Shown one piece after another: positions 36,871 to 46,986 of a stretch of 64,000 nucleotides of DNA. The notes beneath the pieces were generated by a model. That model did no database searches, had not been told where the DNA came from, and worked only from the letters and a program-made list of their open reading frames with translations. The position numbers and the translations under genes were made by a program. This stretch comes from an uncultured Spirochaetaceae bacterium (GTDB lineage: Bacteria > Spirochaetota > Spirochaetia > Sphaerochaetales > Sphaerochaetaceae): positions 310,001 through 374,000 of the forward strand of contig CALXMP010000001.1 in the NCBI GenBank assembly GCA_944389505.1, written 5' to 3'. The stretch's first letter is position 1, and each line of letters starts with the position of its first letter.

Positions 36871-37565
36871 GGCCGCTCCTCTATCTTCCCAAGGAAATAT
36901 GTCCAGAGCGTATCCCCTGGCGGGGGTGCGATTATCTCCACAGCCTCCTTCTTCACGGGATGCATGAATGAGACGCGGCGCGCATGGAGGCATATCCCGC
37001 CATCAGGATTGGAACGGGCTGCTCCGTATTTGAGATCACCTTTTATATGGATTCCAAGGGCCGCAAGCTGTGCCCTTATCTGATGATGCCTTCCAGTATG
37101 CAGATCAATCTCGATAAGGTGGTAATGATCTGATGAGGCAAGCACGCGATAGGAAAGCCTTGCAATCTTCGATCCGGGACGCTCTTTGCCAGATGCGAAT
37201 GATTTATTGTTCTTCGCATCACGGGTGATGTAATGGATCAGCTCACCCTCCATCTTCTCTGGGCATCTGTCGACGATTGCCCAGTATGTCTTCTTAACAT
37301 CTGAGGTCCTGAAGAGCGCGGTCATCCTTGAAAGAGCCTTATCGGTCTTCGTGTATATAACGATACCGGTAGTCGGCCTATCGAGACGATGGGGAATGCC
37401 GAGATAGACATTCCCGGGCTTGTTGTACTTGCGCTTAAGATACTCCTTCACATCGTCAGCAAGCGTCCTGTCTCCCGACTCATCTCCCTGCACGAGCTCT
37501 CCCGCAAGCTTATTGATAGCTATAAGATGGTTGTCCTCATAGAGAACACGGTCAGCTATTCCCAT
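36864..37565 (-). CDS. RluA-family pseudouridine synthase
   Basis: 233 residues without an S4 domain. The catalytic motif GIPHRLDRPTTGIVIYTKT contains the conserved HRLDRPTSG with the nucleophilic Asp; further RluA blocks are KTYWAIVDRCP, IEIDLHTGRHHQIRAQLAALGIHIKGD and ICLHARRVSFMHPV. It isomerises a uridine in rRNA or tRNA; the exact site is uncertain. ATG at 37565 overlaps the parC end by 14 bases; an ATG at 37580 is also possible. Confidence 0.9.
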   Translation of the reverse strand: MGIADRVLYEDNHLIAINKLAGELVQGDESGDRTLADDVKEYLKRKYNKPGNVYLGIPHRLDRPTTGIVIYTKTDKALSRMTALFRTSDVKKTYWAIVDRCPEKMEGELIHYITRDAKNNKSFASGKERPGSKIARLSYRVLASSDHYHLIEIDLHTGRHHQIRAQLAALGIHIKGDLKYGAARSNPDGGICLHARRVSFMHPVKKEAVEIIAPPPGDTLWTYFLGKIEERPC

Positions 37566-39552
37566 CGTCTTCCACTCCATCAAAGAGCGTCGGCTCATTC
37601 TCTGCCGTGGTCGAAGGATCCTTTGTCTGCCTTATCGAGAGGGACTGCAGCTCCTTCGCCGTCAGCTTCTGCCCTGCAGCTGTTGGCGACTTATAGATCG
37701 GGAAGTCCGCAAAGCGGGCTGTATCCTCCGTTATCTTATAGCCGTATCCGGATTTGAACTTCATCGTTATTATCGCACTTGGCCATATGGACATCTTCTT
37801 CACCTTGGCCTTAGGTCCTGAGACTACAGAATAGTTCTTGTCGGTAGAGAATGCCGATATCCTGAAGCGCTTTATCTGGTAAACGCTCTTGTCGCGGACC
37901 TTATCGCGGTAGATAACGGTGAACACCTCCTTCGAGATGATATCCTTATCGCCATAATTGATATAGAACAGCCCTTCTGTTCCAATGAACACCTTGTCCT
38001 CGACAGGAACAACACGGTACTCACCATTTGTCTTCATATAGAAGATCTTATCAAACGGGCTCACCTTCAGAAGCGGCTCTCCTGTCTTGATGTTCGTGCC
38101 AAGGTATCCAGTCGACTGATCATACCTTATATCCATATTCCTGACAGCGACCTGCTTGGCATTCAGCGTCTCGAATGATGATATCTCTGTCTTTCTCCTG
38201 AACTGATCCTTATCGACCATGCCCTCGAGCTCAGTGAGATAATTCTCCGCATAATCAACGATATGGGCCAGATTGTAGTCTATCGTCTGGATATCCCCTT
38301 CAATCTGGGCAATCTCATTCCTGTTCTTCTCTATATCAAAGAGGGAGATACGCCTGATAGGAATCTTCAGCAATCTCTCTATATCGTCATCATTGAGAGG
38401 CTCTCCGCCAAGCTCTGCCTCGAATGGGACAAAGCCATCGATTATAGCCTTCTTCACATCGTCCTGAGTCTTCTTTGTCTCGATTTCCTTATAGATCCTC
38501 TCCTCGATGAAGATACGCTCGAGCGTCCTTGCCCTGAGCCTTTCAAGAAGATGCTTCTTATCATTCTCGAGCTCTGCTGTAAGGACTTCGACCAGATGTT
38601 TGGCATGGAAGCGTATCATCTGGGTGATAGAGACAGCCTTAGGCAGCCCATCAACAATAACAAGCGGATTGACGGAAATCTTCTTCTCGCAGTCCGTTGT
38701 CGCATACAGCACATCAACCATGTCCTCTGAATAGACATTGCGCTGCCAGCATATCTCTATCTGGGCCTTCTCTGCCGTATAATCACTGATTGATGCGATC
38801 TTGAGCCTGCCTGTAGCATTGGCCTTCTCTATCGATTCGATCAGGGCCTCACTCGTGACACCATAAGGCAGCTCCTCTATCACAAGCTTCTTCGGATCGG
38901 AGGCGTTGAGGCGGGCACGTACAGCTATCTTGCCCTTTCCATCCGCATACTCTGAGACATCCATGATGCCGCCGCCCGGGAAATCCGGGAAGAGCTCGAA
39001 CTTCTTTCCCCTGAGGGCCTTCTTCTCTGCCTCAAGAACCTCGATGAGGTTGTGCGGCAGGATCTGTGTGGACATTCCAACAGCTATACCCATCGTCCCC
39101 TGCACTGCAACGACAGGAATCTTCGCAGGGAACAGCACCGGCTCTTTGTTCCTTCCGTCATAGGACTCCGTATACTCGGTTATCTCCGGGTTATACAGCA
39201 CCTTCTTCGCAAAGGGTTTAAGCCGGCATTCTATGTACCTGCCAGCAGCTGCGCCATCACCGGTAAGGAAGTTTCCGAAGTTTCCCTGCTTCTCTATGAA
39301 GAGCTCACAGTTCGCAAGATTTACGAGGGCCTCATAGATCGAAGAATCGCCATGTGGATGGTATTTCATACAGGCGCCGACAACATTGGCAACCTTCATG
39401 AAGCGGCCATCGTCCATCTCAAAGAGCGTATGCATGATCCTTCGCTGGACAGGCTTGAATCCATCGACAAGATCAGGGATAGCCCTATCCCTGACTACAT
39501 ATGAAGCATATTCAAGAAAGTAATTCCTGTAGAGTTTATCAGCCTGTGACAT
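37552..39552 (-). CDS. parC: DNA topoisomerase IV subunit A
   Basis: 666 residues. Type IIA breakage-reunion domain with DGFKPVQRRIMHTLFEMDDG, GACMKYHPHGDSSIYEALVNLA and the catalytic Tyr in AAAGRYIECRL; the C-terminal part (about 490-666) is short compared with a gyrase A pinwheel and lacks an evident GyrA box. Together with adjacent ParE it decatenates chromosomes. Start overlaps the parE stop region by 14 bases, giving translational coupling. Confidence 0.9.
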   Translation of the reverse strand: MSQADKLYRNYFLEYASYVVRDRAIPDLVDGFKPVQRRIMHTLFEMDDGRFMKVANVVGACMKYHPHGDSSIYEALVNLANCELFIEKQGNFGNFLTGDGAAAGRYIECRLKPFAKKVLYNPEITEYTESYDGRNKEPVLFPAKIPVVAVQGTMGIAVGMSTQILPHNLIEVLEAEKKALRGKKFELFPDFPGGGIMDVSEYADGKGKIAVRARLNASDPKKLVIEELPYGVTSEALIESIEKANATGRLKIASISDYTAEKAQIEICWQRNVYSEDMVDVLYATTDCEKKISVNPLVIVDGLPKAVSITQMIRFHAKHLVEVLTAELENDKKHLLERLRARTLERIFIEERIYKEIETKKTQDDVKKAIIDGFVPFEAELGGEPLNDDDIERLLKIPIRRISLFDIEKNRNEIAQIEGDIQTIDYNLAHIVDYAENYLTELEGMVDKDQFRRKTEISSFETLNAKQVAVRNMDIRYDQSTGYLGTNIKTGEPLLKVSPFDKIFYMKTNGEYRVVPVEDKVFIGTEGLFYINYGDKDIISKEVFTVIYRDKVRDKSVYQIKRFRISAFSTDKNYSVVSGPKAKVKKMSIWPSAIITMKFKSGYGYKITEDTARFADFPIYKSPTAAGQKLTAKELQSLSIRQTKDPSTTAENEPTLFDGVEDDGNS

Positions 39553-41347
39553 TCAGAAGATTCTCCATAATGAACTCCCTGCGCTGAGGGGTATTCTGTC
39601 CCATATAGAACTCCATCTTATCCTTGATGTCCTTAATCGATGTGATTGTGACAGGAAGGAGTTTTATATCCTCTCCTATGAAGCCTTTGAACTCATTAGG
39701 GCTGATCTCTCCGAGGCCTTTGAATCTTGTCACCTCACAGCCCTTTATCTTCGCCATCGCCTGATCGCGCTCCGCTTCCGAATAGCAGTAGCTCGTCACG
39801 GATTTATTCCTGACTCTGAAAAGCGGAGTCTCAAGGATGAAAAGACGGCCTGATGTGACAAGCTCCTCAAAGTATGAGAGGAAGAATGTCATGAGAAGTA
39901 TTCTTATATGGAAACCATCGGTATCGGCATCGGTAGCGATGACAACCTTTGAATAACGGATATCATCGACACCATTCTCAATCCCAAGCGCCACCATGAT
40001 ATTATAAAGCTCCTCATGCTTATAGAGCTCCGTACGCTTATAGCCCTGGACATTGAATGGCTTTCCCCTGAGTGCAAATACTGCCTGGGTGTTAGCATCA
40101 CGGGCAATCGACAACGTTCCTGCAGCGCTGTCTCCCTCTGTAAGGAAGATCATTGAATTCTCTGCTTCCTTTCTGTGCTGCGCAGAGGAGGAATCGAGAT
40201 GGAAGCGGCAATCCTTCAGCTTAGGAATATGGATAGCTGTCTTCCTGGCCCTTTCCTTTGCATTGTTCCTGACAGCCTGCTCTTCCTTATGGACCTTCTC
40301 ATTGGTCGTTACCTTCTCCTGGATGCCCTGGGCTTTAGCCTTATCCTTCATCAGCGCATCCATGACCGCTTCACGGACTTCGTTGACAATCCAGGTGCGG
40401 ACCTCTGTAGATCCAAGCTTATTCTTGGTCTGGCTCTCAAAGACAGGGTTCTGCATCTTTATAGCAACTGCCGCAGCTATGCCATCACGGATCTCAGGAG
40501 CCTGCCAGCTCTTCCTGAAGAATTCATTTATGCCTTTAAGCACACCCTCCTTGAAAGCCGCAAGGTGGGTTCCGCCGTCGGTGGTGTTCTGGCCATTCAC
40601 GAATGAGAAGTAATTCTCTCCGTATCCGGAAGTATGCGTGAAAGCGAACTCAAGATGATCATTCTTGAAATGCAGCGTAGGATAGAGCCCCTCTGAGCCA
40701 AGCTTCTTGGAAAGCAGATCCAGAAGCCCATTCTGGCTCTTTATGAGCATCTTGTTATACGTTATTGTCAGACCAGTGTTGAGATAAGCGTAGCTCCACA
40801 GCCTCTCTTCGATGATGTCGTCGAGATAGTGGAAATCAGGGAAGATCTGCGGATCGGGATGGAATGATATGAATGTGCCATCCTTCTCCTCCGGGGCTTT
40901 TCCCTCCTTCTTCCTCTTAAGCACTCCGCGCTCGAACTCTGCCTCGACATACTTCCCTTCCCTGTATGAGCGGACAAGGAAAGCTGATGAGAGCGCGTTG
41001 ACGGCCTTTGTTCCGACTCCATTGAGACCGACCGAGAACTGGAAAGCCTCGCTATCGTACTTTGCTCCGGTATTGATTACGGAAACGCATTCTACAACCT
41101 TCCCGAGAGGGATGCCACGTCCATAGTCCCTCACGGAGACCGTATCTTCAAGCACGGTTATATCAATGCGGGAACCGAAATGCATCGTGAACTCATCTAC
41201 CGAATTATCCACGACCTCCTTGAGTAATACATATATGCCATCATCGGGATGCGAGCCATTGCCTAGCCTTCCGATATACATTCCAGGTCTCAGCCTGATA
41301 TGTTCGAGTGATGACAGGGATTTTATATTGCTTTCATCATAGGCCAT
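39539..41347 (-). CDS. parE: DNA topoisomerase IV subunit B
   Basis: 602 residues: GHKL ATPase (ENNSVDEF-like VVDNSVDEF, DYGRGIP, GLNGVGTKAVNALS), transducer with conserved QTKNKLGS, and TOPRIM with LTEGDSAAG and VIATDADTDG, ending in the QNTPQRREFIMENL tail. The paired ParC favours topoisomerase IV over gyrase. TATACT lies six bases before the ATG with no Shine-Dalgarno, so the parE operon message is predicted leaderless. Confidence 0.93.
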   Translation of the reverse strand: MAYDESNIKSLSSLEHIRLRPGMYIGRLGNGSHPDDGIYVLLKEVVDNSVDEFTMHFGSRIDITVLEDTVSVRDYGRGIPLGKVVECVSVINTGAKYDSEAFQFSVGLNGVGTKAVNALSSAFLVRSYREGKYVEAEFERGVLKRKKEGKAPEEKDGTFISFHPDPQIFPDFHYLDDIIEERLWSYAYLNTGLTITYNKMLIKSQNGLLDLLSKKLGSEGLYPTLHFKNDHLEFAFTHTSGYGENYFSFVNGQNTTDGGTHLAAFKEGVLKGINEFFRKSWQAPEIRDGIAAAVAIKMQNPVFESQTKNKLGSTEVRTWIVNEVREAVMDALMKDKAKAQGIQEKVTTNEKVHKEEQAVRNNAKERARKTAIHIPKLKDCRFHLDSSSAQHRKEAENSMIFLTEGDSAAGTLSIARDANTQAVFALRGKPFNVQGYKRTELYKHEELYNIMVALGIENGVDDIRYSKVVIATDADTDGFHIRILLMTFFLSYFEELVTSGRLFILETPLFRVRNKSVTSYCYSEAERDQAMAKIKGCEVTRFKGLGEISPNEFKGFIGEDIKLLPVTITSIKDIKDKMEFYMGQNTPQRREFIMENLLNVTG

Positions 41348-41353
41348 GAAATC

Positions 41354-41359
41354 AGTATA
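41354..41359 (-). promoter_or_regulatory. -10 box of leaderless parE promoter
   Basis: Minus-strand TATACT, six bases (GATTTC), ATG at 41347. A TTGCGT 18 bases upstream may serve as -35. Confidence 0.6.
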
Positions 41360-41365
41360 CAGAGT

Positions 41366-42526
41366 TTACACCCTATTACGCAAACAATTATCCTTACCTC
41401 CATCTGACCGGAACATCAGGAGTCCCATAAGGGCAGTAAGCGGTGTAACCAGCACTATTCCCGCTGAGCCAACGAGTGTCTGGAGTATCTCTGCGGCTAT
41501 TGATTTTGACGTGAACAGATTCATGACAGGTGTCGCCTGGGCCATATATACCATCATCAGGGTAAGGAAACTTCCCATATATGCAAGAAGGAGCGTTGTG
41601 ATCTGTGTGCCAACCCCCGCCCTGCCGACTTCCATCGCGGACCTGAACAGTTCTCTTTTACCAATATCCTCAGAGTGTTCCCTGACCTCCCACATCGCAG
41701 CAGATACATCTATTGAGAGATCCATCACAGCACCTCCAGCACTCAGGCATACAACTCCTGAGAAGAGCGATGTGAGATCAAGATGGATGAATCCACAGTA
41801 AAGGAGCGCTTCACTCTGCTCCAACACCGATCCATGTATCCTCAGAAGCCAGGTCGTGAAAACAGAGAGTGCCACGGTCATGATCATGCTTAAAAGCGAT
41901 CCTGCTATAGCCGCAAGGCTCCTCCTATTCACCCCGGAGACCATCGGCAGTGTCACAAGAGTCATCAGGACAAGCGAGAATGTACACATGAAAAGAGGAT
42001 TCATCCCTTTCAGAATCGAGGGAATAAGGAGCTTCCAGATCATAAGGAAGGCAAACAGGAATGACATAATCATCCTTATTCCCCGTATACCTGCAAAGAT
42101 GACAAGCACGATTACAAAAGCTGCTACAAGAATCCATTCTGCACCGATTCTGTAATAATCGATAAGATTTATGAATATAGGATTGCCGTCTCCATCGCGT
42201 TCAATCAGCACCCATGCGATATCCCCAGGAACGAAGACCTTATCCTCTTTGAGGCTTCCTGACAGGAGATTTATCCCATCCATTTCGAGACCTTTATGCT
42301 CTCCCGAGAGAACACGGACATAGCAGCGCTGATCCCCGGTGCGGAAGAGCCCTGTCTGGATTATACCCCTGTCATCGCAGGAGAGAATCTCAGCCTTCGC
42401 GCCAGTCGCATTTATGTATATATCCCGCTCAAAACCAGTGGGAATGATGATAAGAACAAGAGTAGCTATAGCAAAAGCCGCTATGAAAGCAGCATCCTTG
42501 CGTCTGATTGTCAGTATTGTGCGCAT
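41366..42526 (-). CDS. YibE/F-like multi-pass membrane protein
   Basis: 386 residues. One N-terminal helix (about 12-30), an extracytoplasmic domain of about 115 residues, then some seven to eight helices with IFAGIRGIRMIMSFLFAF, SLAAIAGSLLSMIMTVALS and GAVMDLSIDVSAAMWEV, as in the YibE/F family. Function unknown; a transport role is guessed from topology. I start at MRTILTIRR (42526); the frame is open 50 codons further but that region holds the terminator of the phosphatase gene. Confidence 0.85.
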   Translation of the reverse strand: MRTILTIRRKDAAFIAAFAIATLVLIIIPTGFERDIYINATGAKAEILSCDDRGIIQTGLFRTGDQRCYVRVLSGEHKGLEMDGINLLSGSLKEDKVFVPGDIAWVLIERDGDGNPIFINLIDYYRIGAEWILVAAFVIVLVIFAGIRGIRMIMSFLFAFLMIWKLLIPSILKGMNPLFMCTFSLVLMTLVTLPMVSGVNRRSLAAIAGSLLSMIMTVALSVFTTWLLRIHGSVLEQSEALLYCGFIHLDLTSLFSGVVCLSAGGAVMDLSIDVSAAMWEVREHSEDIGKRELFRSAMEVGRAGVGTQITTLLLAYMGSFLTLMMVYMAQATPVMNLFTSKSIAAEILQTLVGSAGIVLVTPLTALMGLLMFRSDGGKDNCLRNRV

Positions 42527-42547
42527 CTGATTCCGGTAAAACGAAGA

Positions 42548-42563
42548 GGGAGCCGAAGCTCCC
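42548..42563 (-). terminator. Terminator of the alkaline phosphatase gene (UUCG tetraloop)
   Basis: Minus strand GGGAGC-TTCG-GCTCCC, a very stable C(UUCG)G-type hairpin, followed by TCTTCGTTTTA. It lies 22 bases after the phosphatase stop and just before the YibE/F start. Confidence 0.85.
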
Positions 42564-42584
42564 CCCTTCCAATCTATATTCAGC

Positions 42585-44048
42585 TTACCTTGCGTTGGTA
42601 AGATCCATGAGCTTCTTTGCGACATCGGTGTTGTCATACGATCCGATGAACGCTTCTGCTCCTTCGCCATAGGCATATACAGGAACCGGGAGACCTGTAT
42701 GGAAGTAGCTTGTCCAGCCGATTCCAGCCTTGTTGTTAATGATGTGCGTAAGCGTTACGGAGATCGGGTTGTATCCACCATAAAGGAGAGATTCCTCATA
42801 TCCATCAGTATTCCCGCTCATTGCATCATCATATGCCCTCTGGAGCATTGCGAACTCATAGTCGTTCATCTCAAGAGCAGCAACCTCTGCAGCTGTTCCA
42901 GGAGCGGTGAGTCCGAAGTTCTCCTCAACCATCTCCATAAGGACATCGAAGGAGAAGTCACCTGCAGCGATTCTTTCCTCAACCATTGTGTCGAACTTCA
43001 CATAGGACACCTTCTGCTCGCGGAGGATATCGAAAGCTGTGTTGTAGCCAGTAGCTGCATAGCCGATTGTCATACCACCTGTCTCATGATCTCCTGTCAC
43101 GACGATGAGAGTCTCATCTGGATGATCCTTTGCGAAATCAACCGCGACCTCGATAGCCTCATCGAAAGCAAGTGTGTCACTGATGTTGGCAACTGCATCA
43201 TTTGCATGGCCTGCCCAGTCAATCTTTCCGGACTCAACCATCATGAAGAAACCGGTCTCATTGTCGAGCACATCGATTCCCTTCCTGACGAAGTCCTTGA
43301 GCTGGAGCTGGTCGTCTTCCGCATCGATTGCATATGGCATAGCGCCATCGTCCTGAAGAACAGGGCTGTAAGCATAGACCTTACCACTGTCGCTGTTGAG
43401 GCTGAGGATCGTATCGCGGTCATTCGTTACAAGATATCCATTGTCCTCGAGAACCTGGTAAATTGTCTTCTCGCCATTATCTGCCTGATTCACAGAACCA
43501 CCGCCGAAGTAGTCAAATCCTGAAGCCGCCATCTGCAGACCGATCTCATAGTAGTCATTGCGTGATGCGACATGAGCATAGTATGCAGCAGGAGTTGCGT
43601 GGTTGATTGTGACTGTCGATACGATACCAATCTTCCAGCCCTTATCACGGAGCATCTCTGCAATTGTCGTGCCCTTTGTCACCTTGTCGATTCCCATTCC
43701 GATGACACCGCTGTGTGTCTTGAATCCGGAAGAAAGGGATGTTGCTGTGCTTGCTGAGTCTGGAGCGAATGATGTTGCATCCTGTGTATACTGGATACCT
43801 ACGACAGGGAACTGTGTGAATGTCAGCTCCTGAAGATCAACAAGTCCTGGCTCATTGCAGCCATTGAACACCTGAGCGGAATTGATCTGAGGTGAGCTCA
43901 TTCCATCTCCGATGAACATGAATACATATTTTGGCGAAGCATTCTCCACGCTGCCGCGGATTGTCTGCTCTGTTTCCCTTGCGCCATCAGCATATGCCAT
44001 TGAAGCAATGAGCATAAGAGCTGCAAGCACTGTAAGAATTCTCTTCAT
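42585..44048 (-). CDS. phoA: Alkaline phosphatase (PhoA family)
   Basis: 487 residues with a signal peptide (MKRILTVLAALMLIASMAYADG). Zinc/magnesium and catalytic sites are recognisable: FIGDGMS, the phosphoserine in FAPDSASTATSLSSG, IVSTVTINHATPAAYYAH, MVESGKIDWAGHANDA, VVTGDHETGG and HTGLPVPVYAYG. It releases phosphate from esters outside the cytoplasm. ATG at 44048 has GGAGGACCAA upstream. A direct repeat resembling a Pho box precedes its -10. Confidence 0.93.
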   Translation of the reverse strand: MKRILTVLAALMLIASMAYADGARETEQTIRGSVENASPKYVFMFIGDGMSSPQINSAQVFNGCNEPGLVDLQELTFTQFPVVGIQYTQDATSFAPDSASTATSLSSGFKTHSGVIGMGIDKVTKGTTIAEMLRDKGWKIGIVSTVTINHATPAAYYAHVASRNDYYEIGLQMAASGFDYFGGGSVNQADNGEKTIYQVLEDNGYLVTNDRDTILSLNSDSGKVYAYSPVLQDDGAMPYAIDAEDDQLQLKDFVRKGIDVLDNETGFFMMVESGKIDWAGHANDAVANISDTLAFDEAIEVAVDFAKDHPDETLIVVTGDHETGGMTIGYAATGYNTAFDILREQKVSYVKFDTMVEERIAAGDFSFDVLMEMVEENFGLTAPGTAAEVAALEMNDYEFAMLQRAYDDAMSGNTDGYEESLLYGGYNPISVTLTHIINNKAGIGWTSYFHTGLPVPVYAYGEGAEAFIGSYDNTDVAKKLMDLTNAR

Positions 44049-44109
44049 TTGGTCCTCCATACGGATGAATCTATGGAGAAATTACCATCTGGAGCCATTT
44101 CCTTCTGCC

Positions 44110-44133
44110 ATTATGGGGTTAGTTCCAGGTTAA
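44110..44133 (-). promoter_or_regulatory. phoA promoter with Pho-box-like direct repeat
   Basis: Minus strand TTAACC-TGGAA-CTAACC (44133-44117), two six-base units with an 11-base period as in Pho boxes, one base before CATAAT (44115-44110). A CTCCATA / TATGGAG stem lies in the leader and includes the Shine-Dalgarno. Confidence 0.4.
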
Positions 44134-44222
44134 TTCGGAGCAAAGGAAAACAGTGCTGTGTTAAGGCCGTGATAATGTCCGCAATAGTGATATCATCCAT
44201 AGCCTTTTTCCTCCCTTAATGA

Positions 44223-44228
44223 TATTCT
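44223..44228 (+). promoter_or_regulatory. -10 box of leaderless leuS promoter
   Basis: TATTCT, seven bases (CATCGCT), ATG at 44236. No Shine-Dalgarno. Confidence 0.45.
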
Positions 44229-44235
44229 CATCGCT

Positions 44236-46749
44236 ATGAGCAAGTATCCTTTCAATGAGATAGAGCCCAAGTGGCAGAAATACTGGGAAGAGCACAAGAC
44301 ATTCCATACGGAAGAGGATCCTTCGGTTCCAAAGGAAAAGAGGAGATACATCCTCGACATGTTCCCATATCCATCTGGAGCAGGACTGCATGTAGGACAT
44401 CCGGAAGGCTATACAGCTACGGATATCTATTCAAGATACCTGAGGATGAAAGGCTATAATGTCCTCCATCCGATGGGGTTCGATTCATTCGGTCTTCCAG
44501 CCGAGAACTATGCAATCAAGACCGGAACCCATCCATGGGTAACAACAGAGAAGAATATCGAGACATTCCGCCGCCAGATAAAGAGCCTTGGATTCTCATA
44601 TGACTGGGATCGTGAGATATCTACATGCGATCCCGATTACTACCATTGGACACAGTGGATCTTCGAGCAGCTATACAAGAAAGGACTTGCATATGAAGCT
44701 GTCACTCCGATCAACTGGTGCCCGAGCTGCAAGACAGGACTTGCGAACGAGGAAGTAAAGGAAGGCCATTGCGAGCGCTGCGGAGAGAAGGTCGAGAAGA
44801 AGAACATCAGGCAGTGGATGCTCAGGATTACTGCATACGCCGACAAGCTTCTTGAAGGACTTGATGAGCTTGACTGGCCAGAGTCTGTAAAGGCAATGCA
44901 GCGCAACTGGATCGGAAGATCAGAGGGGGCGGCTGTATTATTCCAGATTGATGGAATGGAGGAAAAGCTCGAGGTATACACAACACGCTGCGATACGCTT
45001 TTCGGTGCGACGTACATGGTTGTGGCTCCGGAGCATCCGCTTGTCGGAAAGCTTACGACTCCTGAGCAGAAAGCTACTGTTGAAAAATATCTTGATGAGA
45101 CAAAGCATAAATCAGATCTCGAGAGAACCGATCTTGCAAAAGATAAGACTGGTGTCTTCTCCGGTTCCTATGCCATCAACCCTGTAAACGGCAAGCGCAT
45201 CCCTATCTGGATTGCTGATTACGTTCTCATAAGCTATGGAACTGGTGCTATCATGGCCGTTCCAGCCCATGATGACAGGGACTGGGAGTTCGCGAAGAAG
45301 TTCGGTCTTCCTATCATCGAAGTACTCAAATCCGAGGTAGATGTGCAGGAGCAGGCCTGGACAGAGGATGGAATACACGTCAATTCCGAATGGCTTGATG
45401 GCCTGAACAAGAAGGATGCCATAGAGAAGATGCTTGCATTCCTTGAGGAAAAGAGTTACGGGCATAAGGCTATCAACTACAAGCTCCGCGACTGGGTATT
45501 CTCACGCCAGCGTTACTGGGGAGAACCTATTCCTCTCATCCACTGCCCTCACTGCGGAACAGTGACCGTCCCAGAGGACCAGCTTCCGCTCCGTCTGCCC
45601 GAGGTAGACAAGTACGAGCCATCTGGAACAGGTGAATCACCTCTTGTGAATGTAGAGAGCTGGGTTAACTGCAAATGCCCTGTCTGTGGTGCTGATGCAA
45701 AGAGAGAGACAAATACAATGCCTCAGTGGGCAGGTTCCTGCTGGTACTATCTCAGGTATATCGATCCAAAGAATGAGAAAGCATTCATAGATCCTGAGAA
45801 GGAGAAGTACTGGATGCCGGTCAACCTCTATGTAGGCGGCGCTGAGCATGCGGTTCTCCATCTTCTCTATTCGAGATTCTGGCACAAAGTGCTCTATGAT
45901 CTCGGGCTGGTATCTACAGATGAGCCGTTCCACCGTCTCGTGAACCAGGGAATGATTACATCATTTGCCTATCAGAAGGCGAACAAGAGCCTCGTACCGA
46001 CAGATCTCGTAGAGGAAAAGGATGGCAAATACTATGACAAGGAGACTGGTGAAGAGCTGACTCAGGTCATAGCGAAGATGTCAAAGTCCCTCAAGAACGT
46101 CATCAATCCCGATGATTTCATCAAGAACTACGGTGCTGACAGCGTGAGGATGTACGAGATGTTCATGGGACCGCTCAGGGAATCAAAGCCATGGGCAACA
46201 AATGGATTCATCGGTGTATACCGCTTCCTCGATAGAATCTGGAGAATCTCTACAGAGAAGAAGATTGAGGATATAAAGCTTACTCCTGAGATCGATAGCC
46301 TTATGCATAAGACTATAAAGAAGGTAACCGAGGATACCGAATCCCTATCATTCAATACGGCAATCAGCCAGATGATGGTATTCGTCAATGAGCTCAACAA
46401 GCTTGAGGTAGTACCGAAGAAAGCAATGGAGGACCTCACCCTCCTGCTCTCTCCATACACGCCGCACCTTGCAGAGGAACTCTGGGTCATGTTCGGTCAT
46501 GAGCCATCTGTGGCAAATGAGAAATGGCCTGAATACGATGTTGCCAAGACCATTGATGCGACTATCGAGGTCGTTGTCCAGGTCAATGGCAAGCTCAGGG
46601 CAAGACTGCAGATGCCTCAGGGAGCATCAAAGGAAGAGATGCTCAATGAAGCGAAGAACGACGAGAAGATCAAGACATGGATCGAGGGCAAGGAGATCGT
46701 CAAGGAGATTGTTGTCCCGAACAAGCTTGTGAATATCGTTGTTAAGTAA
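44236..46749 (+). CDS. leuS: Leucyl-tRNA synthetase
   Basis: 837 residues of bacterial LeuRS. HIGH motif in [18 protein letters not shown] (about residues 41-58), zinc-finger-like CPSCKTG...CERCGEKV, the CP1 editing domain with [33 protein letters not shown], the KMSKS loop in [10 protein letters not shown], and the anticodon/C-terminal domains. It charges tRNA-Leu. A TATTCT box seven bases upstream suggests a leaderless mRNA. Confidence 0.98.
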   Translation: MSKYPFNEIEPKWQKYWEEHKTFHTEEDPSVPKEKRRYILDMFPYPSGAGLHVGHPEGYTATDIYSRYLRMKGYNVLHPMGFDSFGLPAENYAIKTGTHPWVTTEKNIETFRRQIKSLGFSYDWDREISTCDPDYYHWTQWIFEQLYKKGLAYEAVTPINWCPSCKTGLANEEVKEGHCERCGEKVEKKNIRQWMLRITAYADKLLEGLDELDWPESVKAMQRNWIGRSEGAAVLFQIDGMEEKLEVYTTRCDTLFGATYMVVAPEHPLVGKLTTPEQKATVEKYLDETKHKSDLERTDLAKDKTGVFSGSYAINPVNGKRIPIWIADYVLISYGTGAIMAVPAHDDRDWEFAKKFGLPIIEVLKSEVDVQEQAWTEDGIHVNSEWLDGLNKKDAIEKMLAFLEEKSYGHKAINYKLRDWVFSRQRYWGEPIPLIHCPHCGTVTVPEDQLPLRLPEVDKYEPSGTGESPLVNVESWVNCKCPVCGADAKRETNTMPQWAGSCWYYLRYIDPKNEKAFIDPEKEKYWMPVNLYVGGAEHAVLHLLYSRFWHKVLYDLGLVSTDEPFHRLVNQGMITSFAYQKANKSLVPTDLVEEKDGKYYDKETGEELTQVIAKMSKSLKNVINPDDFIKNYGADSVRMYEMFMGPLRESKPWATNGFIGVYRFLDRIWRISTEKKIEDIKLTPEIDSLMHKTIKKVTEDTESLSFNTAISQMMVFVNELNKLEVVPKKAMEDLTLLLSPYTPHLAEELWVMFGHEPSVANEKWPEYDVAKTIDATIEVVVQVNGKLRARLQMPQGASKEEMLNEAKNDEKIKTWIEGKEIVKEIVVPNKLVNIVVK

Positions 46750-46772
46750 GCTAAACAAGCAACTGAACTCTC

Positions 46773-46804
46773 AAAGGGCCTGACGTGAAAATCAGGTCCT
46801 TTTT
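46773..46804 (+). terminator. Terminator of leuS
   Basis: AAAGGGCCTGA pairs with TCAGGTCCTTT (one G-T) over an eight-base loop and continues into TTTT. Confidence 0.88.
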
Positions 46805-46843
46805 CATTCAGGTTGCACTAAATTATATGTTTCTTAATCTATC

Positions 46844-46885
46844 AGACCTGTGAGCAATATTCTTTGCAGCACAGGCCTATTTTAT
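46844..46885 (+). other. Stem-loop between leuS and the dprA-like cassette
   Basis: AGACCTGTG / CACAGGCCT with further inner pairing (GCAA / TTGC), followed by ATTTTATC. It may be a second terminator or mark the left edge of the AT-rich cassette. Confidence 0.45.
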
Positions 46886-46950
46886 CAAGCAGTCCTTGTT
46901 AAACATGGTCTTACTATCTATTGATCCAAACTTCTTTAACGAAATTAACC

Positions 46951-46980
46951 GTTGATGATCATCAACCCTTGATATATACT
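46951..46980 (+). promoter_or_regulatory. dprA-like promoter with perfect 16-bp palindrome over the -35
   Basis: TTGATG (46952-46957), exactly 17 bases, TATACT (46975-46980), then six bases to ATG. GTTGATGATCATCAAC (46951-46966) is a perfect palindrome covering the -35 box, so a bound dimer would block the promoter. The HTH domain of the encoded protein is the obvious candidate. Confidence 0.7.
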
Positions 46981-46986
46981 CTATAT

